From: Mantamonas sphyraenae
Lineage: Eukaryota > CRuMs > Mantamonadidae
Assembly: GCA_026936335.1 (NCBI GenBank)
Contig: JAPMXV010000017.1
Location: 1 to 64,000, forward strand
Direction of reading: 5' to 3'
DNA: 64,000 nucleotides
Position 1 is the stretch's first letter; each line of letters begins with the position of its first letter. The translations under genes and the position numbers were made by a program. The notes beneath the pieces were generated by a model. That model searched no databases. It was not told where the DNA came from and worked only from the letters and a program-made list of their open reading frames with translations. Shown here piece by piece: positions 21,130 to 31,287 of the stretch.

Positions 21130-22823
21130 TCATCCATTCACACTCCAGTCATACGCATCCCACTTGATCGAAAACTTCCCACTCTCCGCAAACTCCCGCA
21201 ACCGTGCCGCCTTGCCTCCCGAACACCATCCTGCCACACGTTCCAACAGCTCCTCGTCACTTGCTCCAAAGTCCCCCTTGTACCACTTGAAGATCATCGA
21301 CATGTGCACCTTGTTGCCCTCCACCCGCACGTTGTCCTCGCAGAACCCCTCCGCCGCCCACTCCAGCGCCTCCTGCACATTCTCCTTGGAAAACACGCGT
21401 ATGGCAGGACAGCTCTTGGCTCCACACACCAGAGCAAAGTGTACCCTTGGGTCAGGCTCCTCCATGATGTATGCCAACCGCGCATCCTTGCTTCCAAACA
21501 CCCGCCCCATCCTTCCCGGTGGCGCTGCGTTGCCACGAAGCACCCCATGCTCAATGTCATCCAGCGAGAACACCTGACCACCCACGTTGAAACTCGTCTT
21601 GCCGTAGAACGCCATGCGCTGCAGCATGTTGCCCGGCACCCCGATCTCCACGTACCCCGCAATGCACAACACATTGTACAGATTCAACCAGAACGCCGTC
21701 TGCGCATTGGTGCTCAGGGCAGACACGTCCACCACCTGCAACTCGGCAGCACTGCGAACAAACTGCTTCCATGCTTTGCTCTCGCTCAGACCCTCGTAGT
21801 CCACACTCTGTCCATCCTCGCTGATGAACGCATCAAACAGCTCCAAGAACCGAGTGCGCATGTCTTCGCTCACCTCTTCCGCTCCCCGCACCACCTCTCC
21901 CACGTAGATGCGCCGGGTGTTGATCACACTGCTCTCCTCATCCTCCTGGAACCGGTACAGCTCGCTGCTGTTCTCGAATTTCTGTTTGGCATCCGACACG
22001 TGGTGCACCAGATGCAAATCCACCATGTACTGTCCCAGTGCCACCGCATCGCTCTCGTCTGCACACTCCCCCTCCGCCAACAGCCACTCCACAAACTCAC
22101 TCCCCACAAAGCACTGCCTGTAGTTGCGCAGCATGGACCACCTGTTCTTGATCTCCAGACTCTCGTGCATGCGTTCAATCAATGCTTCCAGTCGCTCCTG
22201 GTCCATGTGCAGCCGCTCCTGCGCTTCGTCCAGATCCGGCAGATCTTCCGCCTCCGACACCGTTCTTTCTCTCCCCTCCTCTTCCTTCCCTTCACCGTCT
22301 TGCTCCCCACCCACCCCTGCCGACGACGATGAAGACGAGCTGCCTCCGCCCTCCTCCCTCTCCAGCTTCCTGTACGCCTCCATAGCACGCAAAAGCCCCT
22401 CTGGCACGCCGTCGTCCCCTTGCGCCACACCTCCACTCAGCCCCTCTTTCTCCACCAGAGCATCCAACTGTCCCTCCTCTTCCAACGCACTCAATGCATC
22501 GTATCCCTGCCCTCATCGTGTCAGCCGCTGGTTTCCTTCCCTCTGTGGCCACCACGTTTCACTCAACCTACTCCGACATACTCCGTGCCCACAAACACCT
22601 GTGGCACAGTCCGCTTGCCCCCACTCAACTCCATCATCTGCTTCCGCACATCTCCATTCGCCACATCGATCTCATACCAGTCCAGCCCTTTCCTCTCCAG
22701 CAACGCTGTGCGGTGTCAGGTCCTCCATTCTCTGTCCGACGACCCACCACCCACCACCCCCATACCTTTCGCTCGCTTGCAATACCCACAGCCAACACTC
22801 GAGAAAACGACAATCCTTCCCAT
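21130..22823 (-). CDS. Glutaredoxin-DEP-DUF547 fusion protein
   Basis: Three exons: 22823-22766, 22705-22572 and 22506-21130, with introns of 60 and 65 nt (GTATGG...CACAG; GTAGGT...GGCAG). All phases fit; 522 residues. Residues 1-80 are a glutaredoxin: RIVVFSSVGCGYCKRA with a CGYC redox pair at 12/15, WYEIDV, then TVPQVFVGTEYVGGYDAL for glutathione binding. A Ser/Glu-rich linker leads to a DEP domain at about 173-253 (YRQCFVGSEFVEWLLAEGE). DUF547 follows at about 313-470 (AFWLNLYNVLCIAG; FALVCGAKSCP). DEP domains dock to membranes or GPCR/RGS systems; DUF547 function is unknown. Its head faces GET4 across 77 bp. A second DUF547 gene lies at 55892. Confidence 0.88.
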
Positions 22824-22900
22824 TGCGTTGCGTTGCCCAGCCGATCGCAAACACCTGCCCCATCCCACCCAACCCCACCCCCACCCACCCACCCCCCACC
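22824..22900. promoter_or_regulatory. 77-bp divergent promoter region, glutaredoxin fusion / GET4
   Basis: This is the only sequence between two outward-facing start codons. It has CCCACCC/CCCAACCCC C-rich repeats on the GET4 side. Any regulation of the two genes must be shared or overlapping. Confidence 0.4.
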
Positions 22901-23854
22901 ATGACCACTCGCTCCCAAGCCAAGATCCAATCCCTCCTGGCCAACAAGGACTACTATGGTGCCCAACAAAAGACCACCATGCTCTACAACCGTCTCGTGG
23001 CTCGAAAGGACTATGATGCCGCCACAGAACAACTCCTCTCCACCCTGACCCCTCTCCTTGAAGCCCAGCAGTTCTCCAGTGCCACAGACCTCCTTCTCCT
23101 CCTCCTCGATGCATACACAAAGGCCCCTGTCCTCGTCGACGACCAGTCGGTCGCACGCATCACAGACGCCCTCGATGCCTTCCCCGCCGACGACCTTCCC
23201 ACCGCACACCTGCAACAAAAGGTCCTCCGCGCAGCCATCGACTGGTCTGCCCCACAATGGGTTCAGCAGAGCCCACACACCTCACTCCAGAAGCAGCTCA
23301 AGGGCCACCGTGGCCACCCTGCCTTCCACCTGCGCCTCGCCGACTCGCATTGTCTCGACAACGACTTTCTCCAGGCCGAAACACACTACCTCCTTGCTGC
23401 CAGCCACGGCACAGCAGGCTATGCTCGCATGTGCATCGATTTTGTCACAAACAACGGCTTCCACTCCGAGTTTGACCTCTTCATCGCCCGCGCCGTCCTC
23501 CGCTACCTTGCCCATGCCGACCTCGCGTCCGCCGCCGCCTTCCAATCCGACCTCGCCGCCCTCCTCGACCAAGACACACACACAGACCTCGACATGCCCG
23601 ACTCTCCCATCCTCCACTTTGTCGACTACCTCTTTGCCGTCGTCCAGCGTGACCTCGACGCTCAGGATCTCTTCCGCGGCCTCTGCTTTGCCTACCGCCA
23701 CGAGCTCCGCCGCGACCCCGGCCTCCAGGAGCACCTCGACGTCATCGGCGAACAGTTTTTCAACATCCAGCCCACAACAACATCCTCCTCCTCCAACTCC
23801 GGTGGCGACATCCTCTCCCAGCTCATGTCGGGTCTCTTCCAGAACGCGTCGTAA
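22901..23854 (+). CDS. GET4: GET4, tail-anchored protein insertion factor
   Basis: A 317-residue intronless gene starting in good context (CCACCATGA). It is alpha-helical throughout and matches Get4/TRC35: repeated helix pairs with KDYYGAQQKTTMLYNRLV, ATDLLLLLLDAY, HPAFHLRLADSHCLDNDF, AETHYLLAA, and a C-terminal half with FVDYLFAVVQRDLDAQDLFRGL. Get4 partners Get5/UBL4A and hands tail-anchored membrane proteins from SGT2/BAG6 to the Get3 ATPase in the cytosol. Length matches animal and yeast homologs (about 310-330). The stop lies 73 bp from the stop of the convergent C2-WW gene. Confidence 0.9.
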   Translation: MTTRSQAKIQSLLANKDYYGAQQKTTMLYNRLVARKDYDAATEQLLSTLTPLLEAQQFSSATDLLLLLLDAYTKAPVLVDDQSVARITDALDAFPADDLPTAHLQQKVLRAAIDWSAPQWVQQSPHTSLQKQLKGHRGHPAFHLRLADSHCLDNDFLQAETHYLLAASHGTAGYARMCIDFVTNNGFHSEFDLFIARAVLRYLAHADLASAAAFQSDLAALLDQDTHTDLDMPDSPILHFVDYLFAVVQRDLDAQDLFRGLCFAYRHELRRDPGLQEHLDVIGEQFFNIQPTTTSSSSNSGGDILSQLMSGLFQNAS

Positions 23855-23927
23855 AATTTTGATTCATCCTAAAATTCTCACAAATGATCTGCCGTATACA
23901 TTTACGCCTCAATCAAAATTCGTGTCT

Positions 23928-26265
23928 TCATTCGCTGCTTTCGCCATCGCTCGCGCTGTTTTTCTTGCCCCGCTTCTCTTCCCATGCCTCCTTCTCCGCC
24001 TCCAACGCCTCCTCCCGCTCCTCCTTCTCCTTTTCGTACGCAATGCGCCTCTCCTCCTCCAGCTGCTCCCGCTCCGTCTTTTCCATCTGGTCACGAAACT
24101 TGCGTGTGCTCTCCCACTCTGCACGCTCCTCCCGCTGCTTCTCCTTGAACGTCTGCAACGCCACCTTGTACAGATTCGCTTGCTCCTCTTCAAATGCACT
24201 CATGGCCTCGCGTTCCTCCTTCATCATCGCCTGCCGTTCCCGTTGGTCCCGTTCCCGCCTCTCCTTCTCCCAGCTCTCTCTGTCCTTGCGCCACTCCTCC
24301 TCCTGCCTCTTGTCCAACGCATCCCATTTCGCTCTGATTTCTCGCTCCTGTGCAGCCCAGCTCCCTCCCTCTTCCCACTCCTTGCGCGCCCGCTCCAGCC
24401 ACTCTCCCCGCTCCCTGTTCTGCCACTCCTGCAGCAACTGCGAGTTGACTCCGATGCGCGGGTCTTCCCACGATGTGTTCTTGCGGTTGTGGTCCACGTA
24501 GTACACCCGTCCGTCCGAGTGGATCCTGGCCTCCACGTTGGGCGGCAGACCACGCGGATCCACCCAGCACGTCTTGCGGCTCTTGTCCTCGGCAAAGTAC
24601 AGCTTGCCTGCCTTTGTTAGACGCATGTGCCAGTCCTTTGGCATGTACCTGGGGTCCACCCACGTGGTCGTGCGTGTTTTGTGGTACTTAAAGTACACGC
24701 GCCCGTCGTTGTTCACCCTCTGCTCCCATCCTTCAGGCAAGAAGCGCGGGTCCACGTAGCACACGCCCAGGTTGTTGCTCGTGTCATTCTGTGCCTTCAG
24801 ATCCACGTACACCAGCTGCCCGTGCCTGTCATGCGCCATCAGCCAATGCGGTGGCAACGGCACCTCCTCCTCGTCCAACGCCAGTTCACGCAGAGACACC
24901 GCATTGTTGCCCCGCAATTGGTTGCTCAGTCCTGCGTTGTGTTCACGGAAGTCCACGCTGCCGCCACTGCCGTCCAACCCACCCACACTCCCCGAGCTCA
25001 GCAGGCCACTACTCCCACTCCCACTGCTGCTGCTGCTGCTGCTGCTGCTCCCACTCCCACCCCCACTGCTCATGCCAAAGTTGCCCATCCCACCCGAAAT
25101 CATCACACTCTGTCGTCGTTCCTCTTCGTCGTCAATCAGATCCACCAGCAGATCGGGCACCTCGAGATCATTGCGCAGCAACCGGGCGTCAAAGATCCCA
25201 TTGTCGTTGTGCACCCCCGTGCGCATGTTGGCATACTTGGGTCCGTTGCCAAAGTAGATGGATCCACTCATGAATCCGATCTGCTGGTTGCTCTCGTTCT
25301 TCACCGGTTCGCTAAACGTGGCCAGCCTGTGCTCCGTCAACGAGTACACACTGTTCAACCGCACCCAGCAATCGCCCACATGTTCCGTGTTGTTGAAGAA
25401 GCCCGACTTTTGGTTCTTCACCTCAAACACCAACGAGCCCTGGTCGATCTCCTTCAGCGTGGTGTAAAAGTGCAACTGCTTGCAGTACCTCCACATGGGC
25501 GTCAGGTTGTTCTTCACAGGGTCACTCTCCACTGCGGCCTCCATCCCATCCTCACCCGACGGAAACACACGGAAGAACAGATTGTAGTCGGCGGCACTGT
25601 TGCTCAACGACTGCACATCCACACGCACGTCCTTCAACGACACCGCCACCTCTGTGTAGTGTTCCATTTCCAGATGGAACTGCACTCGTCCCGTCGGTGT
25701 CCCTGCGTCGTACATCAGCAGGTCGTGGTCTGCAGGTCCCGTGGCCAGCACGTGCAGGTTCACCGTCACGCTTCCCACCAGCGGGTCCGCTCCAAACTTC
25801 TTGTTGTACAACGACAACTCAAACGTTTTCTTGCGCAGTCGATCCACCATCTTGGTTTCGTAGTAGAACAGCAGCGCTGTCCGTCCCGGGTTGTGTGTGA
25901 GTGTGTGTGTGTGTGTGTGTGAGTTCCACACTCTCCACCATCATCTCCCCACCCTCCCACAACCCACAGAAATCATCCCACGACGCCGTCCCATCCGACC
26001 CAGCCTCCACCGGTTCTGTGCTAAACTGCTTAAACTTGTCAAAGTCTGCCTTAAAGTACAGCTTGTTCCTGGGGTGTGCACCAAAAACACAACCCTCCGC
26101 CAGTGTCAGTGCGTTTCCGCCCCTTTCCCTCTGTGCTCTCTCTCTCACTCACTCACTCCCTCACTCACTCCCTCTCTTTCTCCCACACCCCACTCACCCT
26201 TCCACATCAAATGCCTTGATGCGTGAAATCTCCACACGAAACTTGCTCTCTCCACTGCTGCTCAT
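23928..26265 (-). CDS. C2 domain protein with four WW modules
   Basis: Three exons: 26265-26198, 26068-25968 and 25876-23928, with introns of 129 and 91 nt. The C2 domain only becomes continuous after splicing ([45 protein letters not shown]). Total 705 residues. After the C2 domain (about 8-150) and a Gly/Ser run come four WW-like modules near 397, 436, 467 and 499: [17 protein letters not shown]...WVDPR is typical, while the fourth (LPPNVEARI) has lost the first Trp. A 170-residue highly charged Glu/Arg/Lys helix ends the protein. C2 binds membrane lipid or Ca2+ and WW binds Pro-rich partners; there is no HECT ligase domain, so it is not a NEDD4. It begins 39 bp from the divergent 7TM gene. 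The second intron contains a GT repeat. Confidence 0.82.
25892..25921. repeat. GT dinucleotide microsatellite inside an intron
   Basis: About 30 bp of TG/GT repeat inside the 91-nt second intron of the C2-WW gene, 16 bases from the splice acceptor. Confidence 0.9.
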
Positions 26266-26304
26266 CCTGTGCGGTGCCTCTCCCAGCGCAACTCCCTTCC
26301 ACCC
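26266..26304. promoter_or_regulatory. 39-bp gap between divergent start codons
   Basis: The C2-WW gene starts leftward at 26265 and the 7TM gene rightward at 26305. The 39 bp are C-rich with no TATA box. The sequence before the C2-WW ATG (CCGCACAG) could be an acceptor of a 5'-UTR intron, which would move that promoter into the 7TM gene. Confidence 0.5.
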
Positions 26305-27585
26305 ATGGCCATTCTCGACCAAGGCGTCGTCAATGCCATTGCCCGCAATTTCATCTTTTGGGGTCTTGCCCTCTTCCTTGTGGGCCTTGCCAGTCTAAAC
26401 CGAGTCGTCACCAGCGTCTGGTACACTGGCTTCCGCGCCTCCAACCCGCGCAAACTCGCCCTGTACGCACTCCTTGCGTACACCACAGGTATGACACACA
26501 CACTCCCTCCCCCCGCTCTCTCTCTCCCCCCCCCCCTATCCATTCTCCACACATCCTTATCCACCCCATGTTGCCCATTCCACCACACACCTTCCCGCTG
26601 CCCTCGTTTTCCCCCCTCCATTCCATTCCATTCCCTGCCATTTCCCAAATTCCACAAACACCCCCCCCTCTCCCTCCTAACCGCCCCCCCCTCCCAACCC
26701 CCCTCTCCCATCCCCGTCTCAGCCTCGGGTGTCCTGCAAATGTCCCATGGCATCGAAATCGCGTCGTTCTACAACACCATGCCCAACAATCTGGCCGATT
26801 TCCTGCTGGCCTGGCTTCCTCTCCGCTGGCTGCTGCTTGCCTCCCTCGTGGCCACTGTCTACCAATGGAGTGAACTCTTCCCAGACATCATCCCCATGAT
26901 GGAAGCTGACTCACGGTACACCCGCCTTGCTGTCGTCGAGGACGACTTTGCCGACGAGGAGGCTGCCACCGAACAGGACGCCCTGGAGGCCCAGGACAAC
27001 CGCCTCACCAACCATCGCAAGGTCTACTTCTTTGGCATGTCCCTGGGTGCCGCCCTTGCCACCCATCTCCTTGTCCTCTTCTTTGCCCTCGTGCGTGAGG
27101 GTCCTGCCGTTGCCTCCCTGGGCGCCGTCCTCGAGGCCATTCAGAGTGCCGGCATGGCCCTCCTCTTTGGTCGCCTCTCCCTTGCCCTCATGCACCACTT
27201 TGTGCGTGCCGCACGCAACACCCACGGCAATGACATGCAACCCGTCCATGTCGCACAGAGCATTCGTCTCGACTTTGCCATGGATGAACAGGAGAGTGCC
27301 ACCGTCTCCTCCGCCCTTGTCAACGCCCTCCTCTTTGCCTTTGTCTCTCTCTGCCATGCCATCTACTTTATCGTCCTCTCCTCCCTCCCCCACGTCGCTC
27401 CAGACTCCTACGGCTTCCTCTTTTTCCTCGACGTCGCCTCCTGCACCGCCCTCCTCCTCCACCACTGGGTCCAGCCTTCCGAGTCTCCCTTTGGCCTCGA
27501 CAACCCATACGCCGACGCCGCCTCCTCCTCTTCATCCTCTCACAAACCCACCTCTCTCTACGAGAACCTCTCTGAAGACTCGTAA
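26305..27585 (+). CDS. Seven-span membrane protein, unrecognised
   Basis: Two exons, 26305-26488 and 26723-27585, with a 234-nt pyrimidine-rich intron (GTATGA...GTCTCAG). Phase 1 fits; 348 residues. Seven hydrophobic segments are visible (for example FIFWGLALFLVGLASL, FLLAWLPLRWLLLASLV, VYFFGMSLGAALATHLLVLF, YGFLFFLDVASCTALLLHHW) with short loops, an acidic loop after span 3 (DDFADEEAATEQDA) and a Ser-rich cytosolic tail. The topology would fit a GPCR-like or TOM1/THH1-like protein, but no diagnostic motif is seen. Its ATG lies only 39 bp from the ATG of the divergent C2-WW gene. It converges on the next gene across 32 bp. Confidence 0.75.
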   Translation: MAILDQGVVNAIARNFIFWGLALFLVGLASLNRVVTSVWYTGFRASNPRKLALYALLAYTTGMTHTLPPPALSLPPPLSILHTSLSTPCCPFHHTPSRCPRFPPSIPFHSLPFPKFHKHPPLSLLTAPPSQPPSPIPVSASGVLQMSHGIEIASFYNTMPNNLADFLLAWLPLRWLLLASLVATVYQWSELFPDIIPMMEADSRYTRLAVVEDDFADEEAATEQDALEAQDNRLTNHRKVYFFGMSLGAALATHLLVLFFALVREGPAVASLGAVLEAIQSAGMALLFGRLSLALMHHFVRAARNTHGNDMQPVHVAQSIRLDFAMDEQESATVSSALVNALLFAFVSLCHAIYFIVLSSLPHVAPDSYGFLFFLDVASCTALLLHHWVQPSESPFGLDNPYADAASSSSSSHKPTSLYENLSEDS

Positions 27586-27617
27586 ACACTAAATGAAGCA
27601 CGCAATCCAACATCCCA

Positions 27618-29902
27618 TCACTCTTCTTTCTTCAACGCCTCCACTCTGCCACCACTGCCCACACTCTCCCCGGCCCTACCAATGCCCAGGCCCCCACCCA
27701 ATCCATCCAACAAGGCCCCCATGGCCTCGATGCCCATGGAACCCACCCCTCGTCCCTCCTGCTGTTGGTGCCTGCGTCGCAAACTGTTCTGTTCCGCCGC
27801 CCTAATCCTTTCCCGGATCTCCTCGGTGACCACCCGCTTGCGTGCACGCACCCACCGTCTTCGTCGACGGTAATCACTGCTTGTGGGTGCCCCATGCCAC
27901 TCCTTGCCATAGTTGTTGGCATACTCCCATCCGTTTGCATCCACACTCCTGCCATCACTGCGTGTGTAATCCACAGCCCACAGTGTCGTCCATTCCCACT
28001 CCTCACCGGGCAATCCCACCTCTTCGCGTGTCTGTGCACGGTGTTCCATGTCACACCAGTGCGGTGGATCGTTGCCCACCAGCTTGTCGTTCCATCCCGC
28101 TCCCACCCACCATCGTTCCTGCTCATACACATAGTCCAGTTGCACCTCAATCTCCTCACCGTGGTACACTCGGCTCTCGTCGTCGTCCTCGTGGTTGCGC
28201 AGGTCTTGGCTTTCCACCTCCGGGTTGTGTTTGTGGATCAGCGACCGTCCCACCGTGTCCCTGCGCACCATCAGCTTGCGTGTGTTGGTGCCCCGCAACG
28301 AGTGACGATACGCCATGCTCAGGGTCCGGTACACGGGTGTGTTGGTGCGCAACAACAGCAGCGTGAACCAGAACAGCACCTGGAACCGAAGGGGCACCAC
28401 CCAACACACGGCCAGCATACACCCACTCGCCACCAACGCCCACTGCAACACCCGGCTGCTCAACTTGCGGTTGTGCCACCCGAGAATAAAGTGGTCAAAG
28501 TGCATCAGCGACTGCATCAGCTGCGTGTACACAGCCATCGAGTTTTGGATGTTCCGCAGCGCTTGCTTCTTCTCCTCCTGCGTCACCCCGTTCTCAAACA
28601 CCTCCACCGGACTCATCTCCTGCTGGTCGTGCAACGACAGCGTCACATACTCGCTCGGTTCACTGTGGTACTCCCGCAGGTAGTGGGACGTCACACGCAT
28701 CACCAGCCCCAAAGGCACCAGCGCAGGCAGGAACTGCGGGTACAAGCAGCCCAGCAGCACACACACGTACAACGCACACGTGTTCAATGCATTCTTCCAT
28801 GTCAGCAGTCCATGCACCCATTCAATCGCCCCAAACGCAACCTGGCTCCACAGCACAAACTTGTTGAAGTTCCTCGTGGAGCGAAGCACGTTAAAGTCCG
28901 CCTTCAGCGTCGACTCCATCAGCCCCACCGACTCCCCCGCCACCTCCCCCTGCGGCGTCCCAAACACTCCTGCACTCGACAAGGATGGGGATGACGGCGA
29001 CGACATGCCCATCAATCCACCACTGCCTGTCCTGTGTCCCCCTCCTGGTGTGCTCCCTCGGCTGTTGCTCCTGCTCAGCGTCCTCCCGTCGTCTCGTCTC
29101 CCAACCCACCAAACGACCTGCTCAACGACCGCCTCGTGCCCACGTCACTCCCATCCACTCCATCCCACCTCCTCTCCCCATAGCTGTCCTCCCGCCTGCT
29201 GCTGCTGCTGCTGCTGCTGCTTGCCCACACGCTCCCCTGCGGCGTCGACTCCAGCGCCGGCGACCCGCCCAAATCTGCGGTGGCCGTTGAATCGTCCACC
29301 ACCGCCACCCTGACGCTGCTACTCCTGCTGCTTGTGTTGCTCATGCTGCTCATGTTGCTCATCACACTCCTGCTGCTCATATCTCCCACCCGCCCAACAC
29401 TTGCCACACTGTCGTTGAGCACCTCGTCGTCCCCACCACCACCACCACCATCCCCGTCCTCACCATCCTCGCTTTCGCCGCCCCCGTCCGACAAAAACGA
29501 CGTGGCACTCTTGATAAACGCATCAAACTGGGTCAACGATGCATCCCCTGCCCGTGCGGCAAACTGCACTTGCACCAGCACCGACGCTGCCTTGCGTCCC
29601 GTGTCTGTGTACAATGGCACTGTCCTGTCGTACACCTGTGTGGAGTTGACATCGTTGAAATTCAACGCCCCCTTGCCCACCACCTGTGCCCTTTCGTTGC
29701 TCTTCAGCGTCAGGTCTGCCTGTGAGTAGCCACTGTCCACTGCCAACTCCATCGAACTCATCCACACCCCGTCCTCGTTGCACTGGCCCGTACTCTCCAC
29801 AGACTCCTCCAACGCCACCCCCAGCACAAACCGCTCGCTCTTGCTCTTCAGCGGCATGTGATGTGTCACAGAATGCACATTCAGACGCAGTCGACCCAAC
29901 AT
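27618..29902 (-). CDS. C2 + transmembrane + dysferlin-domain (DysF) protein (one frame break)
   Basis: A single exon of 761 residues once one missing base is allowed in the GGG run near 29085. The N-terminus is a C2-type fold (LRLNVHSVTHHMPLKS; ADLTLKSNERAQVVGKGALNF), followed by a long Ser/Gly-rich linker. Membrane hairpins follow at about 350-400 and 485-520 (WSQVAFGAIEWVHGLLTW; LFWFTLLLLRTNTPVYR), resembling the C-terminal membrane region of MCTP and Pex24-type proteins. The C-terminal part is DysF: WWVGAGWNDKLVGNDPPHW near 597 and GWEYANNYGKEWHG...RRRRRWVR near 668-690. DysF with hairpins is typical of peroxisome-ER contact peroxins (Pex23/Pex30) and TECPR1; I infer an organelle-contact role. 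It is divergent from the CruF-like gene across 145 bp. Confidence 0.8.
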
Positions 29903-30047
29903 TGCTCTCTCTCTCTCTCTCTCTTTCTTTCTCGCCCCCCACCAACGAGCCTGGTCTTTCCCTGCCTTTTTTTGCCTCCACCCCCGCACTCCCCCCCATC
30001 CCAACCCAACCCAACCACCCCCCCCCCTCTCCCTTTCCCCCCTCACC

Positions 30048-31173
30048 ATGTCATCGTCCTACTCTGCCATCGACAAAGGCACCATCAACGACAGTGACCT
30101 CTCCGACTCGTCCAACCCCAGCCAACAACCCTTGGCTCTGGGCATCCGAATCACTGTTTGGGTGTTGTTCACCCTTCATCTCCTCTTCCTCGTCTATGGT
30201 CTCATCCAACAGCGTGCCGACCTCCAAGACACCCTGGGTCCACTCTTTCTCATCTACCCGCTCTCTCCTCCTCATCAACCTCTTCCACTCCCTCTACGTG
30301 TGGGGATGGCCACGTGCTACTGCCTTTGCCCTTCTCACCCTTGTCCTCTCCCTCCTCCTTGAAATGGTCGCCGTCGCAAGCACCGATTTCGTGGGCAACC
30401 TCGCCTACGACGCACGGCCCTCTTCCCACACCGCCGGTGGCTCCGCCCCGTCTGCAGACCAACCCCTCCTTGCTGGCGTCCCTCTCGATGTGCCCCTCTC
30501 GTGGTACATGATGCTCTACCCCTGCTTCTTCCTCGCCGACGTCGTTGCCAACGGCCGCCCTCTGTCCACGCGATCCCCACGCGCAAACAACCCTCCCACC
30601 ACCCTCTCTGCCACCTCCTCCCTCCTCTACGGCGCTTCCGGGGCTGCCGGTGTCACCGACGATGGGGACATCGAGTCCCAGGGTGCACGTCGCTTCTCAG
30701 CCCGCATGGTGGGCCAGGTTCTCTGTGTCACCCTTGTCTCCTGCCTCTTTATGGGTTCCTGGGACCTTGTCCAGAATCCCATCTCCGTTGGCGCGGGTCT
30801 CTGGTCCTTCACCACCCAGGGCGACGCCCTCTTCTTTGGCGTCCCTCCCATTCAGTTTGCTGGCTTCATGACCATCGCCGGCGTCGTCTCTCTCTGCTAC
30901 CTTGTCACCGAAAAGGTGTTGCCCCTCTCCCCCATGGCTCCCCTCCGCAACGGCCGTGGTGACATCCTCTTTCTCATCATTCCCATCTTTGAGTACCTCT
31001 CCATCTTCCTCGTCTTTGCCCTCATCCCAGAACCCGTCGCCCTCCGAACCGTCGCCTTTTTCGCCATGGGCACCCCTCTCCTCCTCGTCGCCGTACGCCT
31101 CTTTTCCGCCCCCTGGTTCCGTCTCTGTGTGGGTGGTGTCAGCTCACGCAACCCCTTTGCCGGCCGTCGCTGA
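30048..31173 (+). CDS. CruF-like (Caroten_synth family) membrane protein (one frame break)
   Basis: 374 residues, intronless, starting MSSSYSAIDKGTIND. About eight hydrophobic segments. The core block WDLVQNPISVGAGLWSF...GDALFFGVPPIQFAGFM follows the (D..)NP......W.W...G.YFG(I/V)P..NF.GW pattern of bisanhydrobacterioruberin hydratase/CruF and related fungal and protist proteins, which hydrate carotenoid end groups. The frame reads cleanly to LGPLFLIY near 30255 and then continues as SLLLINLFHSLYVWGW in the next frame. Removing one C from the CCC run at about 30256-30258 restores it. Substrate is unproven; a non-carotenoid role is possible in a non-photosynthetic cell. Confidence 0.55.
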
Positions 31174-31287
31174 CCAGTGAAATGATCCTCCCTACATAAC
31201 TCCTCCCCTCTTCCTCTTGCCCCATGACACCTCCTCTCTCATGTGTGATCCTCCTCCTCTCCCTCCCGCAACCACCACCTGCCCCCC

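Noticed and set aside
29075..29115. A 39-nt intron (GTGGGT...GCAG) to explain the frame change in the C2-DysF gene
   Set aside because: Too short compared with the 60-nt minimum of the other introns; one missing G in a G run explains it more simply.
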